Part shown: in pieces, positions 25,839-34,678 of the stretch
Position numbering within the stretch: position 1 is the first letter of the stretch
Layout of the letters: each line of letters starts with the position of its first letter
NCBI GenBank assembly: GCA_023424395.1
Contig: JAFADY010000065.1
Span: 1 to 64,000, forward strand
Reading direction: 5' to 3'
Length of the DNA stretch: 64,000 nt
From: Bacteroidota bacterium
Lineage (GTDB): Bacteria > Bacteroidota > Bacteroidia > Bacteroidales > Dysgonomonadaceae
The notes under the pieces: generated by a model
Databases searched by the model: none
Told to the model about the DNA's origin: nothing
The model's input: only the letters and a program-made list of their open reading frames with translations
Made by a program: the position numbers and the translations under genes

Positions 25839-27098
25839 ATGAAAGTAGATGTAATATTAGGCCTTCAGTGGGGAGACGAAGGCAAGGGTAAAATTGTGGA
25901 TGTGCTCACGCCGGAATACAACACGGTAGCACGGTTTCAGGGAGGCCCTAACGCAGGCCACACGCTGGAGTTCGAAGGGCAAAAATACATACTGAAATCC
26001 ATTCCTTCGGGAATTTTTCAGGAAGGAAAGATTAATATTGTGGGCAACGGCGTGGTACTCGATCCCGCTTTGTTCAAACAAGAAGTGGAAAACCTCGAAG
26101 CATCGGGACATAATTTAACGGACAGGCTGTATATCTCGAAAAAAGCACACCTGATTCTGCCGACACACAGATTACTTGATACTGCATCGGAACAGGCGAA
26201 AGGCGACTCGAAAATTGGAACTACGGGGCGCGGAATAGGCCCGGCATATACCGATAAAATCAGCCGTAACGGATTGAGGGTAGGGGATTTATTTCACAAT
26301 TTTGAGGAGAAATACAGAAAAGCCACATCGCGTCATATCGAAATGTTGTCGCAATACAATTTCGAATACAATTTGGAGGAATTGGAAGCGCAATGGTTTG
26401 ATGGTATAGAAAAACTGAAAACCTATAACATTATCGATAGCGAACATTACATCAATAAACAACTTGCCGAAGGCAAAAAAGTACTTGCCGAAGGGGCACA
26501 GGGTTCCATGCTCGATATCGATTTCGGTTCGTATCCGTTCGTAACTTCGTCGAACACCGTTTGTGCGGGCGCTTGTACCGGGTTGGGCGTATCGCCTCAT
26601 ACAATCGGCGAGGTGTATGGCATTTTCAAAGCATATTGTACGCGTGTGGGCAGCGGCCCATTCCCAACGGAATTATTCGATGAAACCGGTCAGGAATTGC
26701 GCGATGCCGGACATGAATACGGTTCTGTTACCGGACGCCCTCGTCGTTGCGGATGGATTGATCTGGTGGCATTGCGCTACACTGTGATGATTAATGGGGT
26801 TACCAAACTGGTGATGATGAAAAGCGATGTGCTCGACGCATTTGAAACCATCAAAGCTTGTGTATCCTACAAAATTAACGGCGAAGAAACTGAAGATTTG
26901 CCATACGATATTTCAGAAGGAATCGAACCTGTTTGGTTGGATTTGCCGGGTTGGCAAACCGATATGACGAAAATGCAGTCGGAAGACGAATTTCCCGAAG
27001 AGTTCAATAACTATCTCTCATTCTTAGAAGAAGAATTGGGAGTGCCCATCGCCATTGTTTCGGTTGGGCCTGACAGAGCACAGACAATTATTCGGTAA
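25839..27098 (+). CDS. Adenylosuccinate synthase PurA
   Basis: 419 aa, normal for the family. It catalyses IMP + Asp + GTP to adenylosuccinate in AMP synthesis. Visible: GLQWGDEGKGKIVD (GTP P-loop-like, catalytic Asp), GGPNAGHT, STIGTTGRGIGP-type loop (KIGTTGRGIGPAY), EGAQGSMLDIDFG and VTGRPRRCGWIDLVALRY. It is co-transcribed with the Fur-family regulator. Confidence 0.97.
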   Translation: MKVDVILGLQWGDEGKGKIVDVLTPEYNTVARFQGGPNAGHTLEFEGQKYILKSIPSGIFQEGKINIVGNGVVLDPALFKQEVENLEASGHNLTDRLYISKKAHLILPTHRLLDTASEQAKGDSKIGTTGRGIGPAYTDKISRNGLRVGDLFHNFEEKYRKATSRHIEMLSQYNFEYNLEELEAQWFDGIEKLKTYNIIDSEHYINKQLAEGKKVLAEGAQGSMLDIDFGSYPFVTSSNTVCAGACTGLGVSPHTIGEVYGIFKAYCTRVGSGPFPTELFDETGQELRDAGHEYGSVTGRPRRCGWIDLVALRYTVMINGVTKLVMMKSDVLDAFETIKACVSYKINGEETEDLPYDISEGIEPVWLDLPGWQTDMTKMQSEDEFPEEFNNYLSFLEEELGVPIAIVSVGPDRAQTIIR

Positions 27099-27165
27099 AC
27101 CAAACAAAACATTTTTTGTCTATTTTACGTTATCTATAAAACTAAAATCAGAAAATTAAATTATT

Positions 27166-27849
27166 ATGGCACCAATTTGGATTCTTTTCGGAGTTATTGC
27201 ACTTGCCGGTTGGATGGTTCAGGCGCAATTGCAGAGCCGATTTAAAAAATATTCGCGTATTCCGCTTCGCAACGGGATGAGCGGTAGGGATGTAGCGGAG
27301 AAAATGCTTCACGATAACGGCATACACGACGTGCAAATTATATCGGTGAAAGGACAGCTTACCGACCACTACAACCCGCTGAAAAAAACGATTAATTTGA
27401 GCGAACCCGTTTTTAGCAGCAACAGCGTTGCCGCCGCTGCGGTAGCGGCTCACGAAACCGGCCACGCCATACAACACGCTGTGGGTTACGGCCCGTTGAA
27501 AATGCGTTCGGCATTGGTTCCGGTTATTTCCGCTACCTCTAAGTGGATAATGTGGGTATTGCTTCTCGGAATTATTATGATTCAAACTTTTCCCGCATTG
27601 TTGTGGATTGGTATCGGAATGTTCGCGCTAACAACTTTGTTTAGTTTTGTAACGCTTCCGGTAGAGAAAAATGCCACCAATCGCGCGCTTGCTTGGCTAA
27701 GCAGCGCCGGAGTTACCGATGTGAGCAACCATACTCAAGCTACCGACGCGTTGCGTTGGGCCGGTTACACGTATGTAGTTGCGGCGCTTAGTTCATTAGC
27801 TACGTTATTTTATTACATAATGATCGCGATGAGCGGAAGCAGAAGATAA
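27166..27849 (+). CDS. Membrane zinc metallopeptidase (YugP-like, Peptidase_Mx/DUF2265 type)
   Basis: 227 aa. An N-terminal transmembrane helix (about 3-20) precedes the zinc motif AAHETGHAIQH (HExxH at about 92-96). Two or three further transmembrane segments follow (about 125-150, 150-170 and 200-222). The Y/S-rich LR.GMSGRDVAEKMLHDNGI region is typical of YugP-type neutral zinc metallopeptidases. The substrate is unknown, probably membrane-protein quality control. It is followed by a strong terminator, so it is a single-gene unit or the end of the purA operon. Confidence 0.88.
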   Translation: MAPIWILFGVIALAGWMVQAQLQSRFKKYSRIPLRNGMSGRDVAEKMLHDNGIHDVQIISVKGQLTDHYNPLKKTINLSEPVFSSNSVAAAAVAAHETGHAIQHAVGYGPLKMRSALVPVISATSKWIMWVLLLGIIMIQTFPALLWIGIGMFALTTLFSFVTLPVEKNATNRALAWLSSAGVTDVSNHTQATDALRWAGYTYVVAALSSLATLFYYIMIAMSGSRR

Positions 27850-27879
27850 GCTGTTTATCAATAAGTTATAATATAGGAT

Positions 27880-27909
27880 ACAAGGCGTGGAAAACTTTCC
27901 GCGCCTTGT
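27880..27909 (+). terminator. Terminator after the zinc peptidase gene
   Basis: Stem ACAAGGCG / CGCCTTGT extended by GGAA / TTCC, followed by GTTGTTTTA. Confidence 0.75.
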
Positions 27910-27959
27910 GTTGTTTTATACATTCTGATTCTTTTTAAACAAAAAACAATAGAAAAAAT

Positions 27960-28679
27960 ATGAAAACAATTTATCACGCAGCCGTTAGCCGCGGTTATGC
28001 CAACCACGGATGGTTGAAAAGCAATCACACATTTAGTTTTGCCAATTATTACAATCGCGATAGAATGCACTTTGGCGTTTTGCGCGTTATCAACGATGAT
28101 TATGTGGAAGGGGGCGAAGGTTTCGGAACACATCCGCATAACGATATGGAAATAATATCGATACCGCTTGAAGGCGATTTGGAACATCGCGATAGTATGG
28201 GCAATGGCAGCATCATTCGTCATGGCGATGTGCAGGTAATGTCTGCCGGAACGGGAATTACGCACAGCGAGTTTAATGCCAATCAGGATAAGCCCGTGAA
28301 GTTTCTGCAAATTTGGGTTTTTCCCCGAGAAAAAGGTGTTACACCGCGTTACGACCAAATTCATATTGCCGATTTTGCCAAACCCAACGATTTTCAGCAA
28401 ATCGTATCGCCCAACCAAAATGAAGACGGCGTCTGGATTCATCAAGATGCGTGGTTTCATATCGCAAAATTCGATAAAGGTGTTGCCAAGCAGTACGAAA
28501 TAAAGAAAAATGGAAACGGAGTTTATATTTTCGTCATTAAAGGAAAAGCAAAAATTGGAGAACAGACTTTAAATGAACGCGATGGCTTTGGCGTTTGGGA
28601 GACAGCCAACTTCACGCTTGAGGCGCTTGAGGATTCCGAAATATTGTTGATGGATGTTCCGATGGAATTATCGAGATAA
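27960..28679 (+). CDS. Pirin family protein (YhhW-like)
   Basis: 239 aa, a bicupin. The N-terminal cupin carries the iron-binding motif HPHNDMEIIS and later GITHSEFN (His/Glu ligands), consistent with YhhW-type quercetin 2,3-dioxygenase activity in vitro; the natural substrate is unknown. It opens with the family start YHAAVSRGYANHGWLKSNHTFSF. It is flanked by terminators at 27880 and 28725, so it is monocistronic. Confidence 0.92.
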   Translation: MKTIYHAAVSRGYANHGWLKSNHTFSFANYYNRDRMHFGVLRVINDDYVEGGEGFGTHPHNDMEIISIPLEGDLEHRDSMGNGSIIRHGDVQVMSAGTGITHSEFNANQDKPVKFLQIWVFPREKGVTPRYDQIHIADFAKPNDFQQIVSPNQNEDGVWIHQDAWFHIAKFDKGVAKQYEIKKNGNGVYIFVIKGKAKIGEQTLNERDGFGVWETANFTLEALEDSEILLMDVPMELSR

Positions 28680-28724
28680 ACAACATTTACAAGGCACATT
28701 TATTAATTATCGATAAAGACGGCA

Positions 28725-28750
28725 ACCAATCGCCGTCTTTATTTGTTTAT
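28725..28750 (+). terminator. Terminator after the pirin gene
   Basis: Stem AAAGACGGC / GCCGTCTTT with an 8-nt loop, followed by ATTTGTTTAT. It ends 21 nt before the next start. Confidence 0.8.
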
Positions 28751-28771
28751 AATTAAACTATTTACTTCACT

Positions 28772-29728
28772 ATGAAAACAATATTGATAACAGGCGGTTC
28801 GGGGTTGGTTGGAAGAAAATTATCGAAGTTACTGATCGAAAAAGGGTATAATGTTATTTGGCTAAGCCGCGAAAGATTCGTCAAAGCTGAGATTCCTCGT
28901 TACAGATGGGACTATCAGAAAAAAGAAATCGACGTTGAAGCTGTTGAGCAAGCAGATATAATTGTTCATTTAGCCGGCTCCAACTTAGGCGAAGATTCTT
29001 GGACAAGGCTTAAAAAACAGTACATTGTGGAAAGTCGTGTTCAAACTGCTCGCTTGCTGTTGGACACGGTAAAATCCCTTAATAAAAAACTTGACGCTTT
29101 TATATCGGCATCTGCCATAGGATATTACGGAATTAAATCTACCGATAAAATATTTACCGAGGAAGATATTTCGAAAGAAAGCGATTTTTTAAGCCGTACT
29201 TGTCGAAAATGGGAACGTGCTGCATTTAAATTTCAGGAAGAATTGAATGTTCGTACGGTGGCGCTACGCACCGGTTTTGTGGTTTCAAAAAATAGCGAAG
29301 CATTTAAGAAAATGATTATCCCGACGCGTCTTGGATTGGGAGCCCCCATTGGAAAAGGAACTCAGTTTCTGAGTTGGATTCACATAGAAGATCTTTGCCG
29401 CATTTATTTGAAAGCGATAGAAGATGCGGAGATGCAAGGAATTTATAATGCAGTTTCGCCGGAATTTATCACAAATGCCGATTTTATGTATAAATTGGCA
29501 AAGGTTATGAAACGGCCGTTTTTTATGCCCAACGTTCCTTCTTTCTTGTTGCGTTTAATGATGGGTGAAGCTGCTGTGATGGTTTTGAGGGGAAATCGTA
29601 TTTCTGCCGAAAAAATTCAGGATGCAGGTTATGAATTTCTTTACGATACTGCCGAAAAAGCAATAAAAGCTTCGCTGAAAGCGATTAAAGAAAAGGAAAA
29701 GAAGGCCAAAAAAAGAAAAAAGAGATGA
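28772..29728 (+). CDS. TIGR01777 family epimerase (SDR, YfcH-like)
   Basis: 318 aa. Rossmann motif GGSGLVGRKL (about 8-17), then IIVHLAGSNLG, SRVQTARLLLD, FISASAIGYYG (active-site Tyr region) and LRTGFVVSKN. A C-terminal DUF1731-like part (NAVSPEFITNADF, PFFMPNVPSFLLRLMMGE) precedes a very basic lysine-rich tail. It is a NAD(P)-dependent sugar-nucleotide-epimerase-like protein with no established substrate. Its stop overlaps the next start by 4 nt. Confidence 0.9.
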   Translation: MKTILITGGSGLVGRKLSKLLIEKGYNVIWLSRERFVKAEIPRYRWDYQKKEIDVEAVEQADIIVHLAGSNLGEDSWTRLKKQYIVESRVQTARLLLDTVKSLNKKLDAFISASAIGYYGIKSTDKIFTEEDISKESDFLSRTCRKWERAAFKFQEELNVRTVALRTGFVVSKNSEAFKKMIIPTRLGLGAPIGKGTQFLSWIHIEDLCRIYLKAIEDAEMQGIYNAVSPEFITNADFMYKLAKVMKRPFFMPNVPSFLLRLMMGEAAVMVLRGNRISAEKIQDAGYEFLYDTAEKAIKASLKAIKEKEKKAKKRKKR

Positions 29729-30267
29729 AAAGACAGATCGTGTTGCTGCGAGGCGTAACCCCGACCGGAAAAAATCGCGTGCCGATGGCACAACTGCGTC
29801 AGGCGCTTATCGACAACGGTTTTGAAAACGTGCAAACATGGATTCAGAGTGGAAACGTTGTTCTCGATGCTGAATTATCGGCTAAGAAATTGGCAGAAAA
29901 GATCAAAGGTATCATTAAAGAAGAAATTGGCGCCGACCTGAAAATTATTGTAAAAACCCCGGCCGAAATAAAAAAAGTTCTCAAAAAAAATCCTTTTGGA
30001 AAAGGATTTGATATTTCGCGTGTTTTCTTCACGCTTTTCAACGATGTTCCCGATCCTGAACTTGTGGAAGCATTGGAAAAACAGGATTTCGGCGAAGACA
30101 AGTTCGTTATCACTCCACACGCCGTTTATCTTTTCGTTCCCGGATCGTTCGCGAAAACCAAACTCAACAATAATTTTCTCGAAAGAAAATTAAAAATAGA
30201 CGCTACCACCCGCAATTTCAATACGCTATCTAAAATAATCGCGTTGAGTAGTAAAGCGAGTTTATGA
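29725..30267 (+). CDS. DUF1697 family protein
   Basis: 180 aa. The family signature is visible at the start (LLRGVTPTGKNRVPMAQLRQALIDNGFENVQTWIQSGNVV) and in the middle (VFFTLFNDVPDPELVEALEKQD). Function unknown. ATGA overlap with the epimerase gene indicates translational coupling. Confidence 0.9.
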   Translation: MKRQIVLLRGVTPTGKNRVPMAQLRQALIDNGFENVQTWIQSGNVVLDAELSAKKLAEKIKGIIKEEIGADLKIIVKTPAEIKKVLKKNPFGKGFDISRVFFTLFNDVPDPELVEALEKQDFGEDKFVITPHAVYLFVPGSFAKTKLNNNFLERKLKIDATTRNFNTLSKIIALSSKASL

Positions 30268-30285
30268 ATATTATAGCGTAACTGC

Positions 30286-30367
30286 TTACCCGAATGGGTT
30301 TAACTAAAAATAGCCGCAAATGTCACCTGTGGATGGTGAAATATAAATTCATCAACCCAAAGGGTTG
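30286..30367 (+). repeat. REP-like palindromes upstream of the tyrosine transposase
   Basis: Three short imperfect palindromes lie before the transposase gene: TTACCC-gaat-GGGTTTAA (30286-30303), TCACC-tgtggat-GGTGA (about 30322-30338) and CAACCC-AAA-GGGTTG (30353-30367). The last shares its CAACCC/GGGTTG arms with the first palindrome downstream of the gene. Confidence 0.6.
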
Positions 30368-30384
30368 AACAAAACAACCAAAAA

Positions 30385-30831
30385 ATGAGCAATTTCCGTC
30401 AAATTTTTTATCAAATCGTTTTCAGTACAAAAAATAGAGTTCCGGCGATTACCGAAAAATACGAAACCGATTTGTACAAATACATTTGGGGTGTTATCAA
30501 AAACAAGAAATGCGTGTTGTATCGAATTAATGGAATGCCCGATCATTTACATATTTTTTCTGACCTGCATCCGACTGTTTGTTTAAGCGATTTTGTAAAA
30601 GACATTAAAATAGCAAGCAATTTGTGGATGAAAGACAGCGGAAAATTTTCGGACTTCGAGGCTTGGCAAAGTGGTTATGGCGCCTTTACTTATTCGATAC
30701 GTGAAAAAGAAATGATCATAAATTATATACGTAATCAAAAAGAACATCATAGAACGGAAAATTTTAAGGAGGAATTCCGTCGTCTATTAGAAGAAAACGG
30801 CATTGATTTTGATGAAAAATATTTATTATAA
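30385..30831 (+). CDS. REP-associated tyrosine transposase (IS200/IS605-like, Y1_Tnp)
   Basis: 148 aa, the full length of a small Y1 single-strand transposase. It has an N-terminal QIVFSTKNRVPAI region, the HUH motif in MPDHLHIFSDL (His-x-His), and the C-terminal catalytic Tyr region EKEMIINYIRNQKEHHR. There is no TnpB partner. REP-like hairpins on both sides point to a domesticated RAYT rather than an active IS. Family enzymes cleave and join single-stranded REP hairpins. Confidence 0.9.
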   Translation: MSNFRQIFYQIVFSTKNRVPAITEKYETDLYKYIWGVIKNKKCVLYRINGMPDHLHIFSDLHPTVCLSDFVKDIKIASNLWMKDSGKFSDFEAWQSGYGAFTYSIREKEMIINYIRNQKEHHRTENFKEEFRRLLEENGIDFDEKYLL

Positions 30832-30834
30832 ATT

Positions 30835-30923
30835 CAACCCTATGCAGGGTTGGGATGTTCTTGCTTCATATTCAACCGTATGTTTTACATACGGCTATTC
30901 ATGTTCAATCCATTGGGATTGAA
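30835..30923 (+). repeat. REP-like palindromes downstream of the tyrosine transposase
   Basis: Three hairpins: CAACCC-TATGCA-GGGTTG (30835-30852), CCGTATG-TTTTA-CATACGG (30876-30894) and TTCAATCC-ATTG-GGATTGAA (30904-30923). Each is preceded by TTCAA, giving a common TTCAAYCC head. Confidence 0.7.
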
Positions 30924-30955
30924 AACAGACGTAATAATTGGAGTTTATTGTAAAA

Positions 30956-31522
30956 ATGGAAATCACAAAAGCCGTCTATTTTGATAATCGGAATGATTGG
31001 CGCCAATGGTTATCGGAAAATTTTGAGTCGGAAAAAGAGATTTGGCTTATCTATCCCAACAAATCCACCGGAAAGCCGTGTATTCTGTACAACGATGTCG
31101 TGGAGGAGGCATTGTGTTTTGGATGGATCGACAGCACGATGAAAAAATACGACGCAACGCACTCCGCACAACGTTTCACGCCTCGAAACCCCAAAAGCTC
31201 TTATTCCCAACCAAACAAGGAACGATTGAAGTGGTTGGCTGAGAATAAATTGATTCACCCAAAAATTCACAAAAACGTAACAAACATTTTATCGGAAGAA
31301 TTTGTTTATCCTGAAGATATTATCACAGCATTAAAATCCGATGAAGATACGTGGCATAACTTTCAACAATTCTCCGAATCGTATAAACGGATACGTATTG
31401 CATTTGTCCACGATGCGCGCAGCCGTCCCGATTTTTTTGAAAAAAGGCTTGCCAATCTGTTGAAAATGACAAAGAAGAACAAAAAGATTATCGGGCACGG
31501 TGGAATGGATAAATATTATTAA
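30956..31522 (+). CDS. YdeI/OmpD-associated family protein
   Basis: 188 aa from the ATG at 30956; the upstream TTG lies in the palindrome tail. Family signature: F.NR.DWRQWL, EIWLIYPNKSTGKPCILYNDVVEEALCFGWIDS, FTPRNPKSSYSQPN, and a C-terminal helical OmdA-like part (SYKRIRIAFVHDARSRPDFFEKRL). Function unknown. It is first in a run of small plus-strand stress or metabolite-type genes. Confidence 0.88.
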   Translation: MEITKAVYFDNRNDWRQWLSENFESEKEIWLIYPNKSTGKPCILYNDVVEEALCFGWIDSTMKKYDATHSAQRFTPRNPKSSYSQPNKERLKWLAENKLIHPKIHKNVTNILSEEFVYPEDIITALKSDEDTWHNFQQFSESYKRIRIAFVHDARSRPDFFEKRLANLLKMTKKNKKIIGHGGMDKYY

Positions 31523-31543
31523 ACCCAATATCCAATTAAAATC

Positions 31544-31957
31544 ATGGCTGAAACAATTAAGGTAAGTACATTTGTGAACGTGCCGAAAGAATCGGTGTGG
31601 GAATATTTCACGCTTCCCGAACACATTACCGGATGGTATTTTGCTACTCCCGAGTGGCGTTGTCCAAGAGCCGAAAATGATTTACGTAAAGACGGAAAAT
31701 TTACGTATCGTATGGAAGCCAAAGACGGCAGCGTGGGATTTGATTTCGCGGGAACTTACGATGAAGTAGTATTGGGGAAAGAACTTCGTTATACATTAGA
31801 CGACGGTAGGAAAGTAACCGTAACTTTTGACGAAAATTCCGACGGAACACTGATAACCGAGACTTTCCACGCCGACGCCAAAATTCCCCTCGAAATGCAA
31901 CAACAAGGCTGGCAAAACATATTGAATAATTTTAAACAGTATGCCGAAAGCCAATAA
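31544..31957 (+). CDS. SRPBCC (AHSA1-like) family protein
   Basis: 137 aa. A START/Bet v1-like hydrophobic-pocket fold: VSTFVNVPKESVWEYFTLPEHITGWYF at the start, central GTYDEV...LRYTLDDGRKVTVTF strands, and the C-terminal helix QQQGWQNILNNFKQYAE typical of AHSA1 proteins. The ligand is unknown. Start codon is 21 nt after the YdeI-like gene stop. Confidence 0.9.
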   Translation: MAETIKVSTFVNVPKESVWEYFTLPEHITGWYFATPEWRCPRAENDLRKDGKFTYRMEAKDGSVGFDFAGTYDEVVLGKELRYTLDDGRKVTVTFDENSDGTLITETFHADAKIPLEMQQQGWQNILNNFKQYAESQ

Positions 31958-31972
31958 TAACATTTAAGTCCT

Positions 31973-32536
31973 ATGAAACCAATATTTTACGTATTTCTGT
32001 TCAATGAATTTGTAGAATGGGAAGTGGCGTATTTGATGCCTGGATTGATACATTCAGGAAATGCTAAAATAGTAACGTTCTCCATGAACGGAGAGGAGGT
32101 CACTTCGTCCGGAAATCTCCATGTCCGCCCCGATATTTCTGTGGAAGACGTGAAAATCGATAAGAATGCTATACTTATTCTTCCCGGAGGATATCCGTGG
32201 GAACGAAAAGAAATTTCAGGAATAGAAAGCATCGTAAAGGCTTTTTCCGATGAAGGAAAAGCTATCGGCGCCATTTGTGCCGCCACCACTTACTTGGCTC
32301 AGCTGGGTTATCTGAATGAAATTCCGCATACGAGCAACGGACTTGATTATCTCAAACAAATGGCGCCCGATTACAACGGCGATGTCTATTATCGTAATAA
32401 ATTGGCTGTAACAGCTGGAAACATTATTACTGCCTCCGGAACAGGAGCATTGGAATTTGCCAAAGCATTTTTCGAGTTTACCCATGCTTTTTCTGACAAA
32501 GAAATAGAGGAATGGTACAAATTATTTAAAAATTAA
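31973..32536 (+). CDS. DJ-1/PfpI family protein (type 1 glutamine amidotransferase-like)
   Basis: 187 aa. The nucleophile elbow AICAAT places Cys102 as the reactive cysteine; acidic partner Glu15 or Glu17 lies in FVEWEVAY; ILPGGYPWE is the family GG loop. Members act as glyoxalase III, deglycase or chaperone, or have no known activity. It sits 15 nt after the SRPBCC gene and is likely co-transcribed. Confidence 0.9.
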   Translation: MKPIFYVFLFNEFVEWEVAYLMPGLIHSGNAKIVTFSMNGEEVTSSGNLHVRPDISVEDVKIDKNAILILPGGYPWERKEISGIESIVKAFSDEGKAIGAICAATTYLAQLGYLNEIPHTSNGLDYLKQMAPDYNGDVYYRNKLAVTAGNIITASGTGALEFAKAFFEFTHAFSDKEIEEWYKLFKN

Positions 32537-32547
32537 GAAACATAAAA

Positions 32548-32721
32548 ATGACACTATTCGGATTTTTATTATTGCTGTTAATTGCCGCACGTTATTTAAA
32601 ACTCATCGGGGAAAAACCGCACGTTATCCGTCAGGCACCGTTGAAGTATATAGCCGCGTATTTAGGTATCACCGATGCATCGCTTAGTCGCATTCGTAAA
32701 GAAATTGTATTTAAAAGTTAG
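32548..32721 (+). pseudogene. Remnant of a Crp/Fnr-family regulator (C-terminal end)
   Basis: A 57-codon frame. Residues 15-53 (RYLKLIGEKPHVIRQAP, then PLKYIAAYLGITDASLSRIRKEI) match the C-terminal winged-helix end of Bacteroidota Crp/Fnr-type regulators, including the recognition helix. The cyclic-nucleotide-binding domain is absent. The first 14 residues are a hydrophobic stretch (LFGFLLLLLIAA) foreign to that family, so a deletion seems to have joined unrelated sequence to the tail. It might still be expressed as a short membrane-linked peptide, but a remnant is more likely. Confidence 0.65.
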
Positions 32722-32728
32722 TATTTAT

Positions 32729-33232
32729 ATGAAATTCTTAAAAGTAATCGTTTTAATCTTTGTGTTTCTGTTTCTGGCTGTTTTATTACTGAGCATTTTT
32801 AGTAAACCCAAAGAAATAAAAACCGAAATCATTATAAATGAGTCACCTGAAAATGTTTGGAAAGTTTTTTCTCAATTCCACACCTATCCGTCGTGGAATC
32901 CTTTCATAACATCTATTCACGGAAATATCGCCGTGGGCAAAGAGATAACGGTTTCCATTCAGCCACCCGGCGACAACGCCATGAAGTTTACTCCTACTGT
33001 AATTACACTTGAGCCAAACAACGAGTTTCGTTGGTTGGGCGCTTTCATTATGAAAGGTATTTTCGATGGTGAACATTTCTTTCAATTAATAGATAACGGC
33101 AACGGTACAACTACTTTTATTCACGGCGAGAAGTTCAAAGGTGCTTTGGTGCCTTTTTTTAATTTCAATAGTACTCGACAAGGATTCAAGGCAATGAATG
33201 TCGCGCTTAAAGATAGGGTTGAAAACAACTAG
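32729..33232 (+). CDS. Membrane-anchored SRPBCC protein
   Basis: 167 aa from the ATG at 32729. An earlier in-frame ATG at 32675 lies inside the Crp remnant and would add residues before the membrane helix. One N-terminal transmembrane helix (about 3-24, FLKVIVLIFVFLFLAVLLL) is followed by a polyketide-cyclase/START domain (NESPENVWKVFSQFHTYPSWNPFI, FRWLGAFIMKGIFDGEHFFQL). This type is often annotated SRPBCC domain-containing; the ligand is unknown. Confidence 0.85.
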   Translation: MKFLKVIVLIFVFLFLAVLLLSIFSKPKEIKTEIIINESPENVWKVFSQFHTYPSWNPFITSIHGNIAVGKEITVSIQPPGDNAMKFTPTVITLEPNNEFRWLGAFIMKGIFDGEHFFQLIDNGNGTTTFIHGEKFKGALVPFFNFNSTRQGFKAMNVALKDRVENN

Positions 33233-33374
33233 ACAATAAATCTTAGTAAACTTGTCTTATGACAAGAAAAAATCCGTTCATAAACTTTTTTGAAATGTAT
33301 TTTGTTAAAAGTATTACGAAGAGTGAATTTAGCTCAACTTAAGTGTTTGAGATAACATTTTAAAAATCAGGTTT

Positions 33375-33821
33375 ATGGCTACATTGATATTTGAAAAGCA
33401 AATAAATGCATCTGCGCAAAAAGTGTGGAATGTGTTGTGGAACAAGGATACGTACGGACAATGGACATTGCCTTTCAATCCTGTTTCGAGAATGGAAACT
33501 GATTGGAAAGTGGGAGGAAAAACCTATTTTTTGGATGCGGACGGCAACGGAATGGTAACAACCATCGACTCAATACATGAGCCCCATGAGCTTGTTTTTA
33601 GACAACTGGGCGAAGTGAACAACGGCCTAGAAGATACTACAAGTGAAAAAGTACGATTGTATGTCGGCAGTTTTGAGAAATATTTTTTACTTGAAACGGA
33701 CGGTACAACAAAACTAAACGTATCGGTAGATACATCGGAAGAATACCGCGATTTTATGGAAAAAGCATTTATTGAAGGTCTTGAAATTGTGAAAAAACTG
33801 GCGGAAGAAAATGAAAAATAG
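33375..33821 (+). CDS. SRPBCC (AHSA1-like) protein
   Basis: 148 aa. It opens IFEKQINASAQKVWNVLWNKDTYGQWTLPF and continues WKVGGKTYFLDADGNGM, typical of the AHSA1 branch of the START superfamily. Function unknown. Its last codons overlap the start of the next gene by 11 nt, so the two are translationally coupled. The 141-bp gap before it holds only a small CTTGTC/GACAAG hairpin, so a separate promoter is possible. Confidence 0.88.
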   Translation: MATLIFEKQINASAQKVWNVLWNKDTYGQWTLPFNPVSRMETDWKVGGKTYFLDADGNGMVTTIDSIHEPHELVFRQLGEVNNGLEDTTSEKVRLYVGSFEKYFLLETDGTTKLNVSVDTSEEYRDFMEKAFIEGLEIVKKLAEENEK

Positions 33822-34668
33822 TAACTCCATTTACCCCTGCATCTGGTGCAATAATAACGCCAAAGAAATGGCCGATTTTTATTGTGACACGTTTCCCGAT
33901 ACAAAAATTTTGGATGAAAATCCGGATGTGCTGATGCTCGAAATGAGCGGACAAAAACTTATGTTGCTCAACGGTGGCGATATATTCAAACCCAATGCGT
34001 CTATTTCGCTGATGTTTTTAACAATGTCTGAAAACGAAGTAGAAGCTATATGGAATAAACTCATCGCCGAAGGCGAACCGATGATGCCGATCGATGCCTA
34101 TCCTTTCAGTCCGAAATACGGTTGGGTGCAGGATAAATACGGTGTTTCGTGGCAACTATATACCGCGCGCGACGAAAGTCATATTTTGCAAAAATTGGTT
34201 CCTACGTTGATGTTCACCGGCACTCAAAACGGCCGGGCGACGGAGGCCGCACAGTTTTATACATCGCTTTTCCCCAACTCGACAATACGCGGAATTATGC
34301 ATTATTCCGCCGAAAGCGGGGAGCCCGAAACAAGTGTGCAACACGGCGAGTTTCTCATCAACGACTATCTGCTGATGATGATGGACAGTTCCATCGACCA
34401 CAAATTTTCCTTCACGGAAGGTGTTTCGCTGGTGGTGGAATGCGATTATCAGGAAGAAATAGACAATTACTGGAACATACTCACATCCAACGGTGGCGAA
34501 GAAAGCCAATGCGGATGGCTGAAGGATAAGTTTGGCGTAAGTTGGCAAATTGTACCCTCGATGCTGGACGAACTGATGGACAAATCGCCAAAAGTAATGG
34601 ACGAAGTGCTGAAAATGAGAAAACTCGATATAAATAAGTTGAAAGAAGCTTCGGAATCAGTTAATTAA
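33811..34668 (+). CDS. Two-domain VOC protein (PhnB/3-demethylubiquinone-methyltransferase-like)
   Basis: 285 aa with two glyoxalase-fold modules of the PhnB type: module 1 (about 3-115, IYPCIWCNNNAKEMADFYCDTFPD, GWVQDKYGVSWQL) and module 2 (about 128-265, LVPTLMFTGTQNGRATEAAQFY, GWLKDKFGVSWQI). The family name 3-demethylubiquinone-9 3-methyltransferase is historical; no SAM-binding motif is present. Substrate unknown. It starts inside the end of the SRPBCC gene. Confidence 0.88.
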   Translation: MKNSNSIYPCIWCNNNAKEMADFYCDTFPDTKILDENPDVLMLEMSGQKLMLLNGGDIFKPNASISLMFLTMSENEVEAIWNKLIAEGEPMMPIDAYPFSPKYGWVQDKYGVSWQLYTARDESHILQKLVPTLMFTGTQNGRATEAAQFYTSLFPNSTIRGIMHYSAESGEPETSVQHGEFLINDYLLMMMDSSIDHKFSFTEGVSLVVECDYQEEIDNYWNILTSNGGEESQCGWLKDKFGVSWQIVPSMLDELMDKSPKVMDEVLKMRKLDINKLKEASESVN

Positions 34669-34678
34669 ACAATACAAT

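Noticed and set aside
27858..28460. 200-aa ORF on the minus strand
   Set aside because: It is fully antisense to the pirin gene, which has clear cupin motifs; it is a shadow frame.
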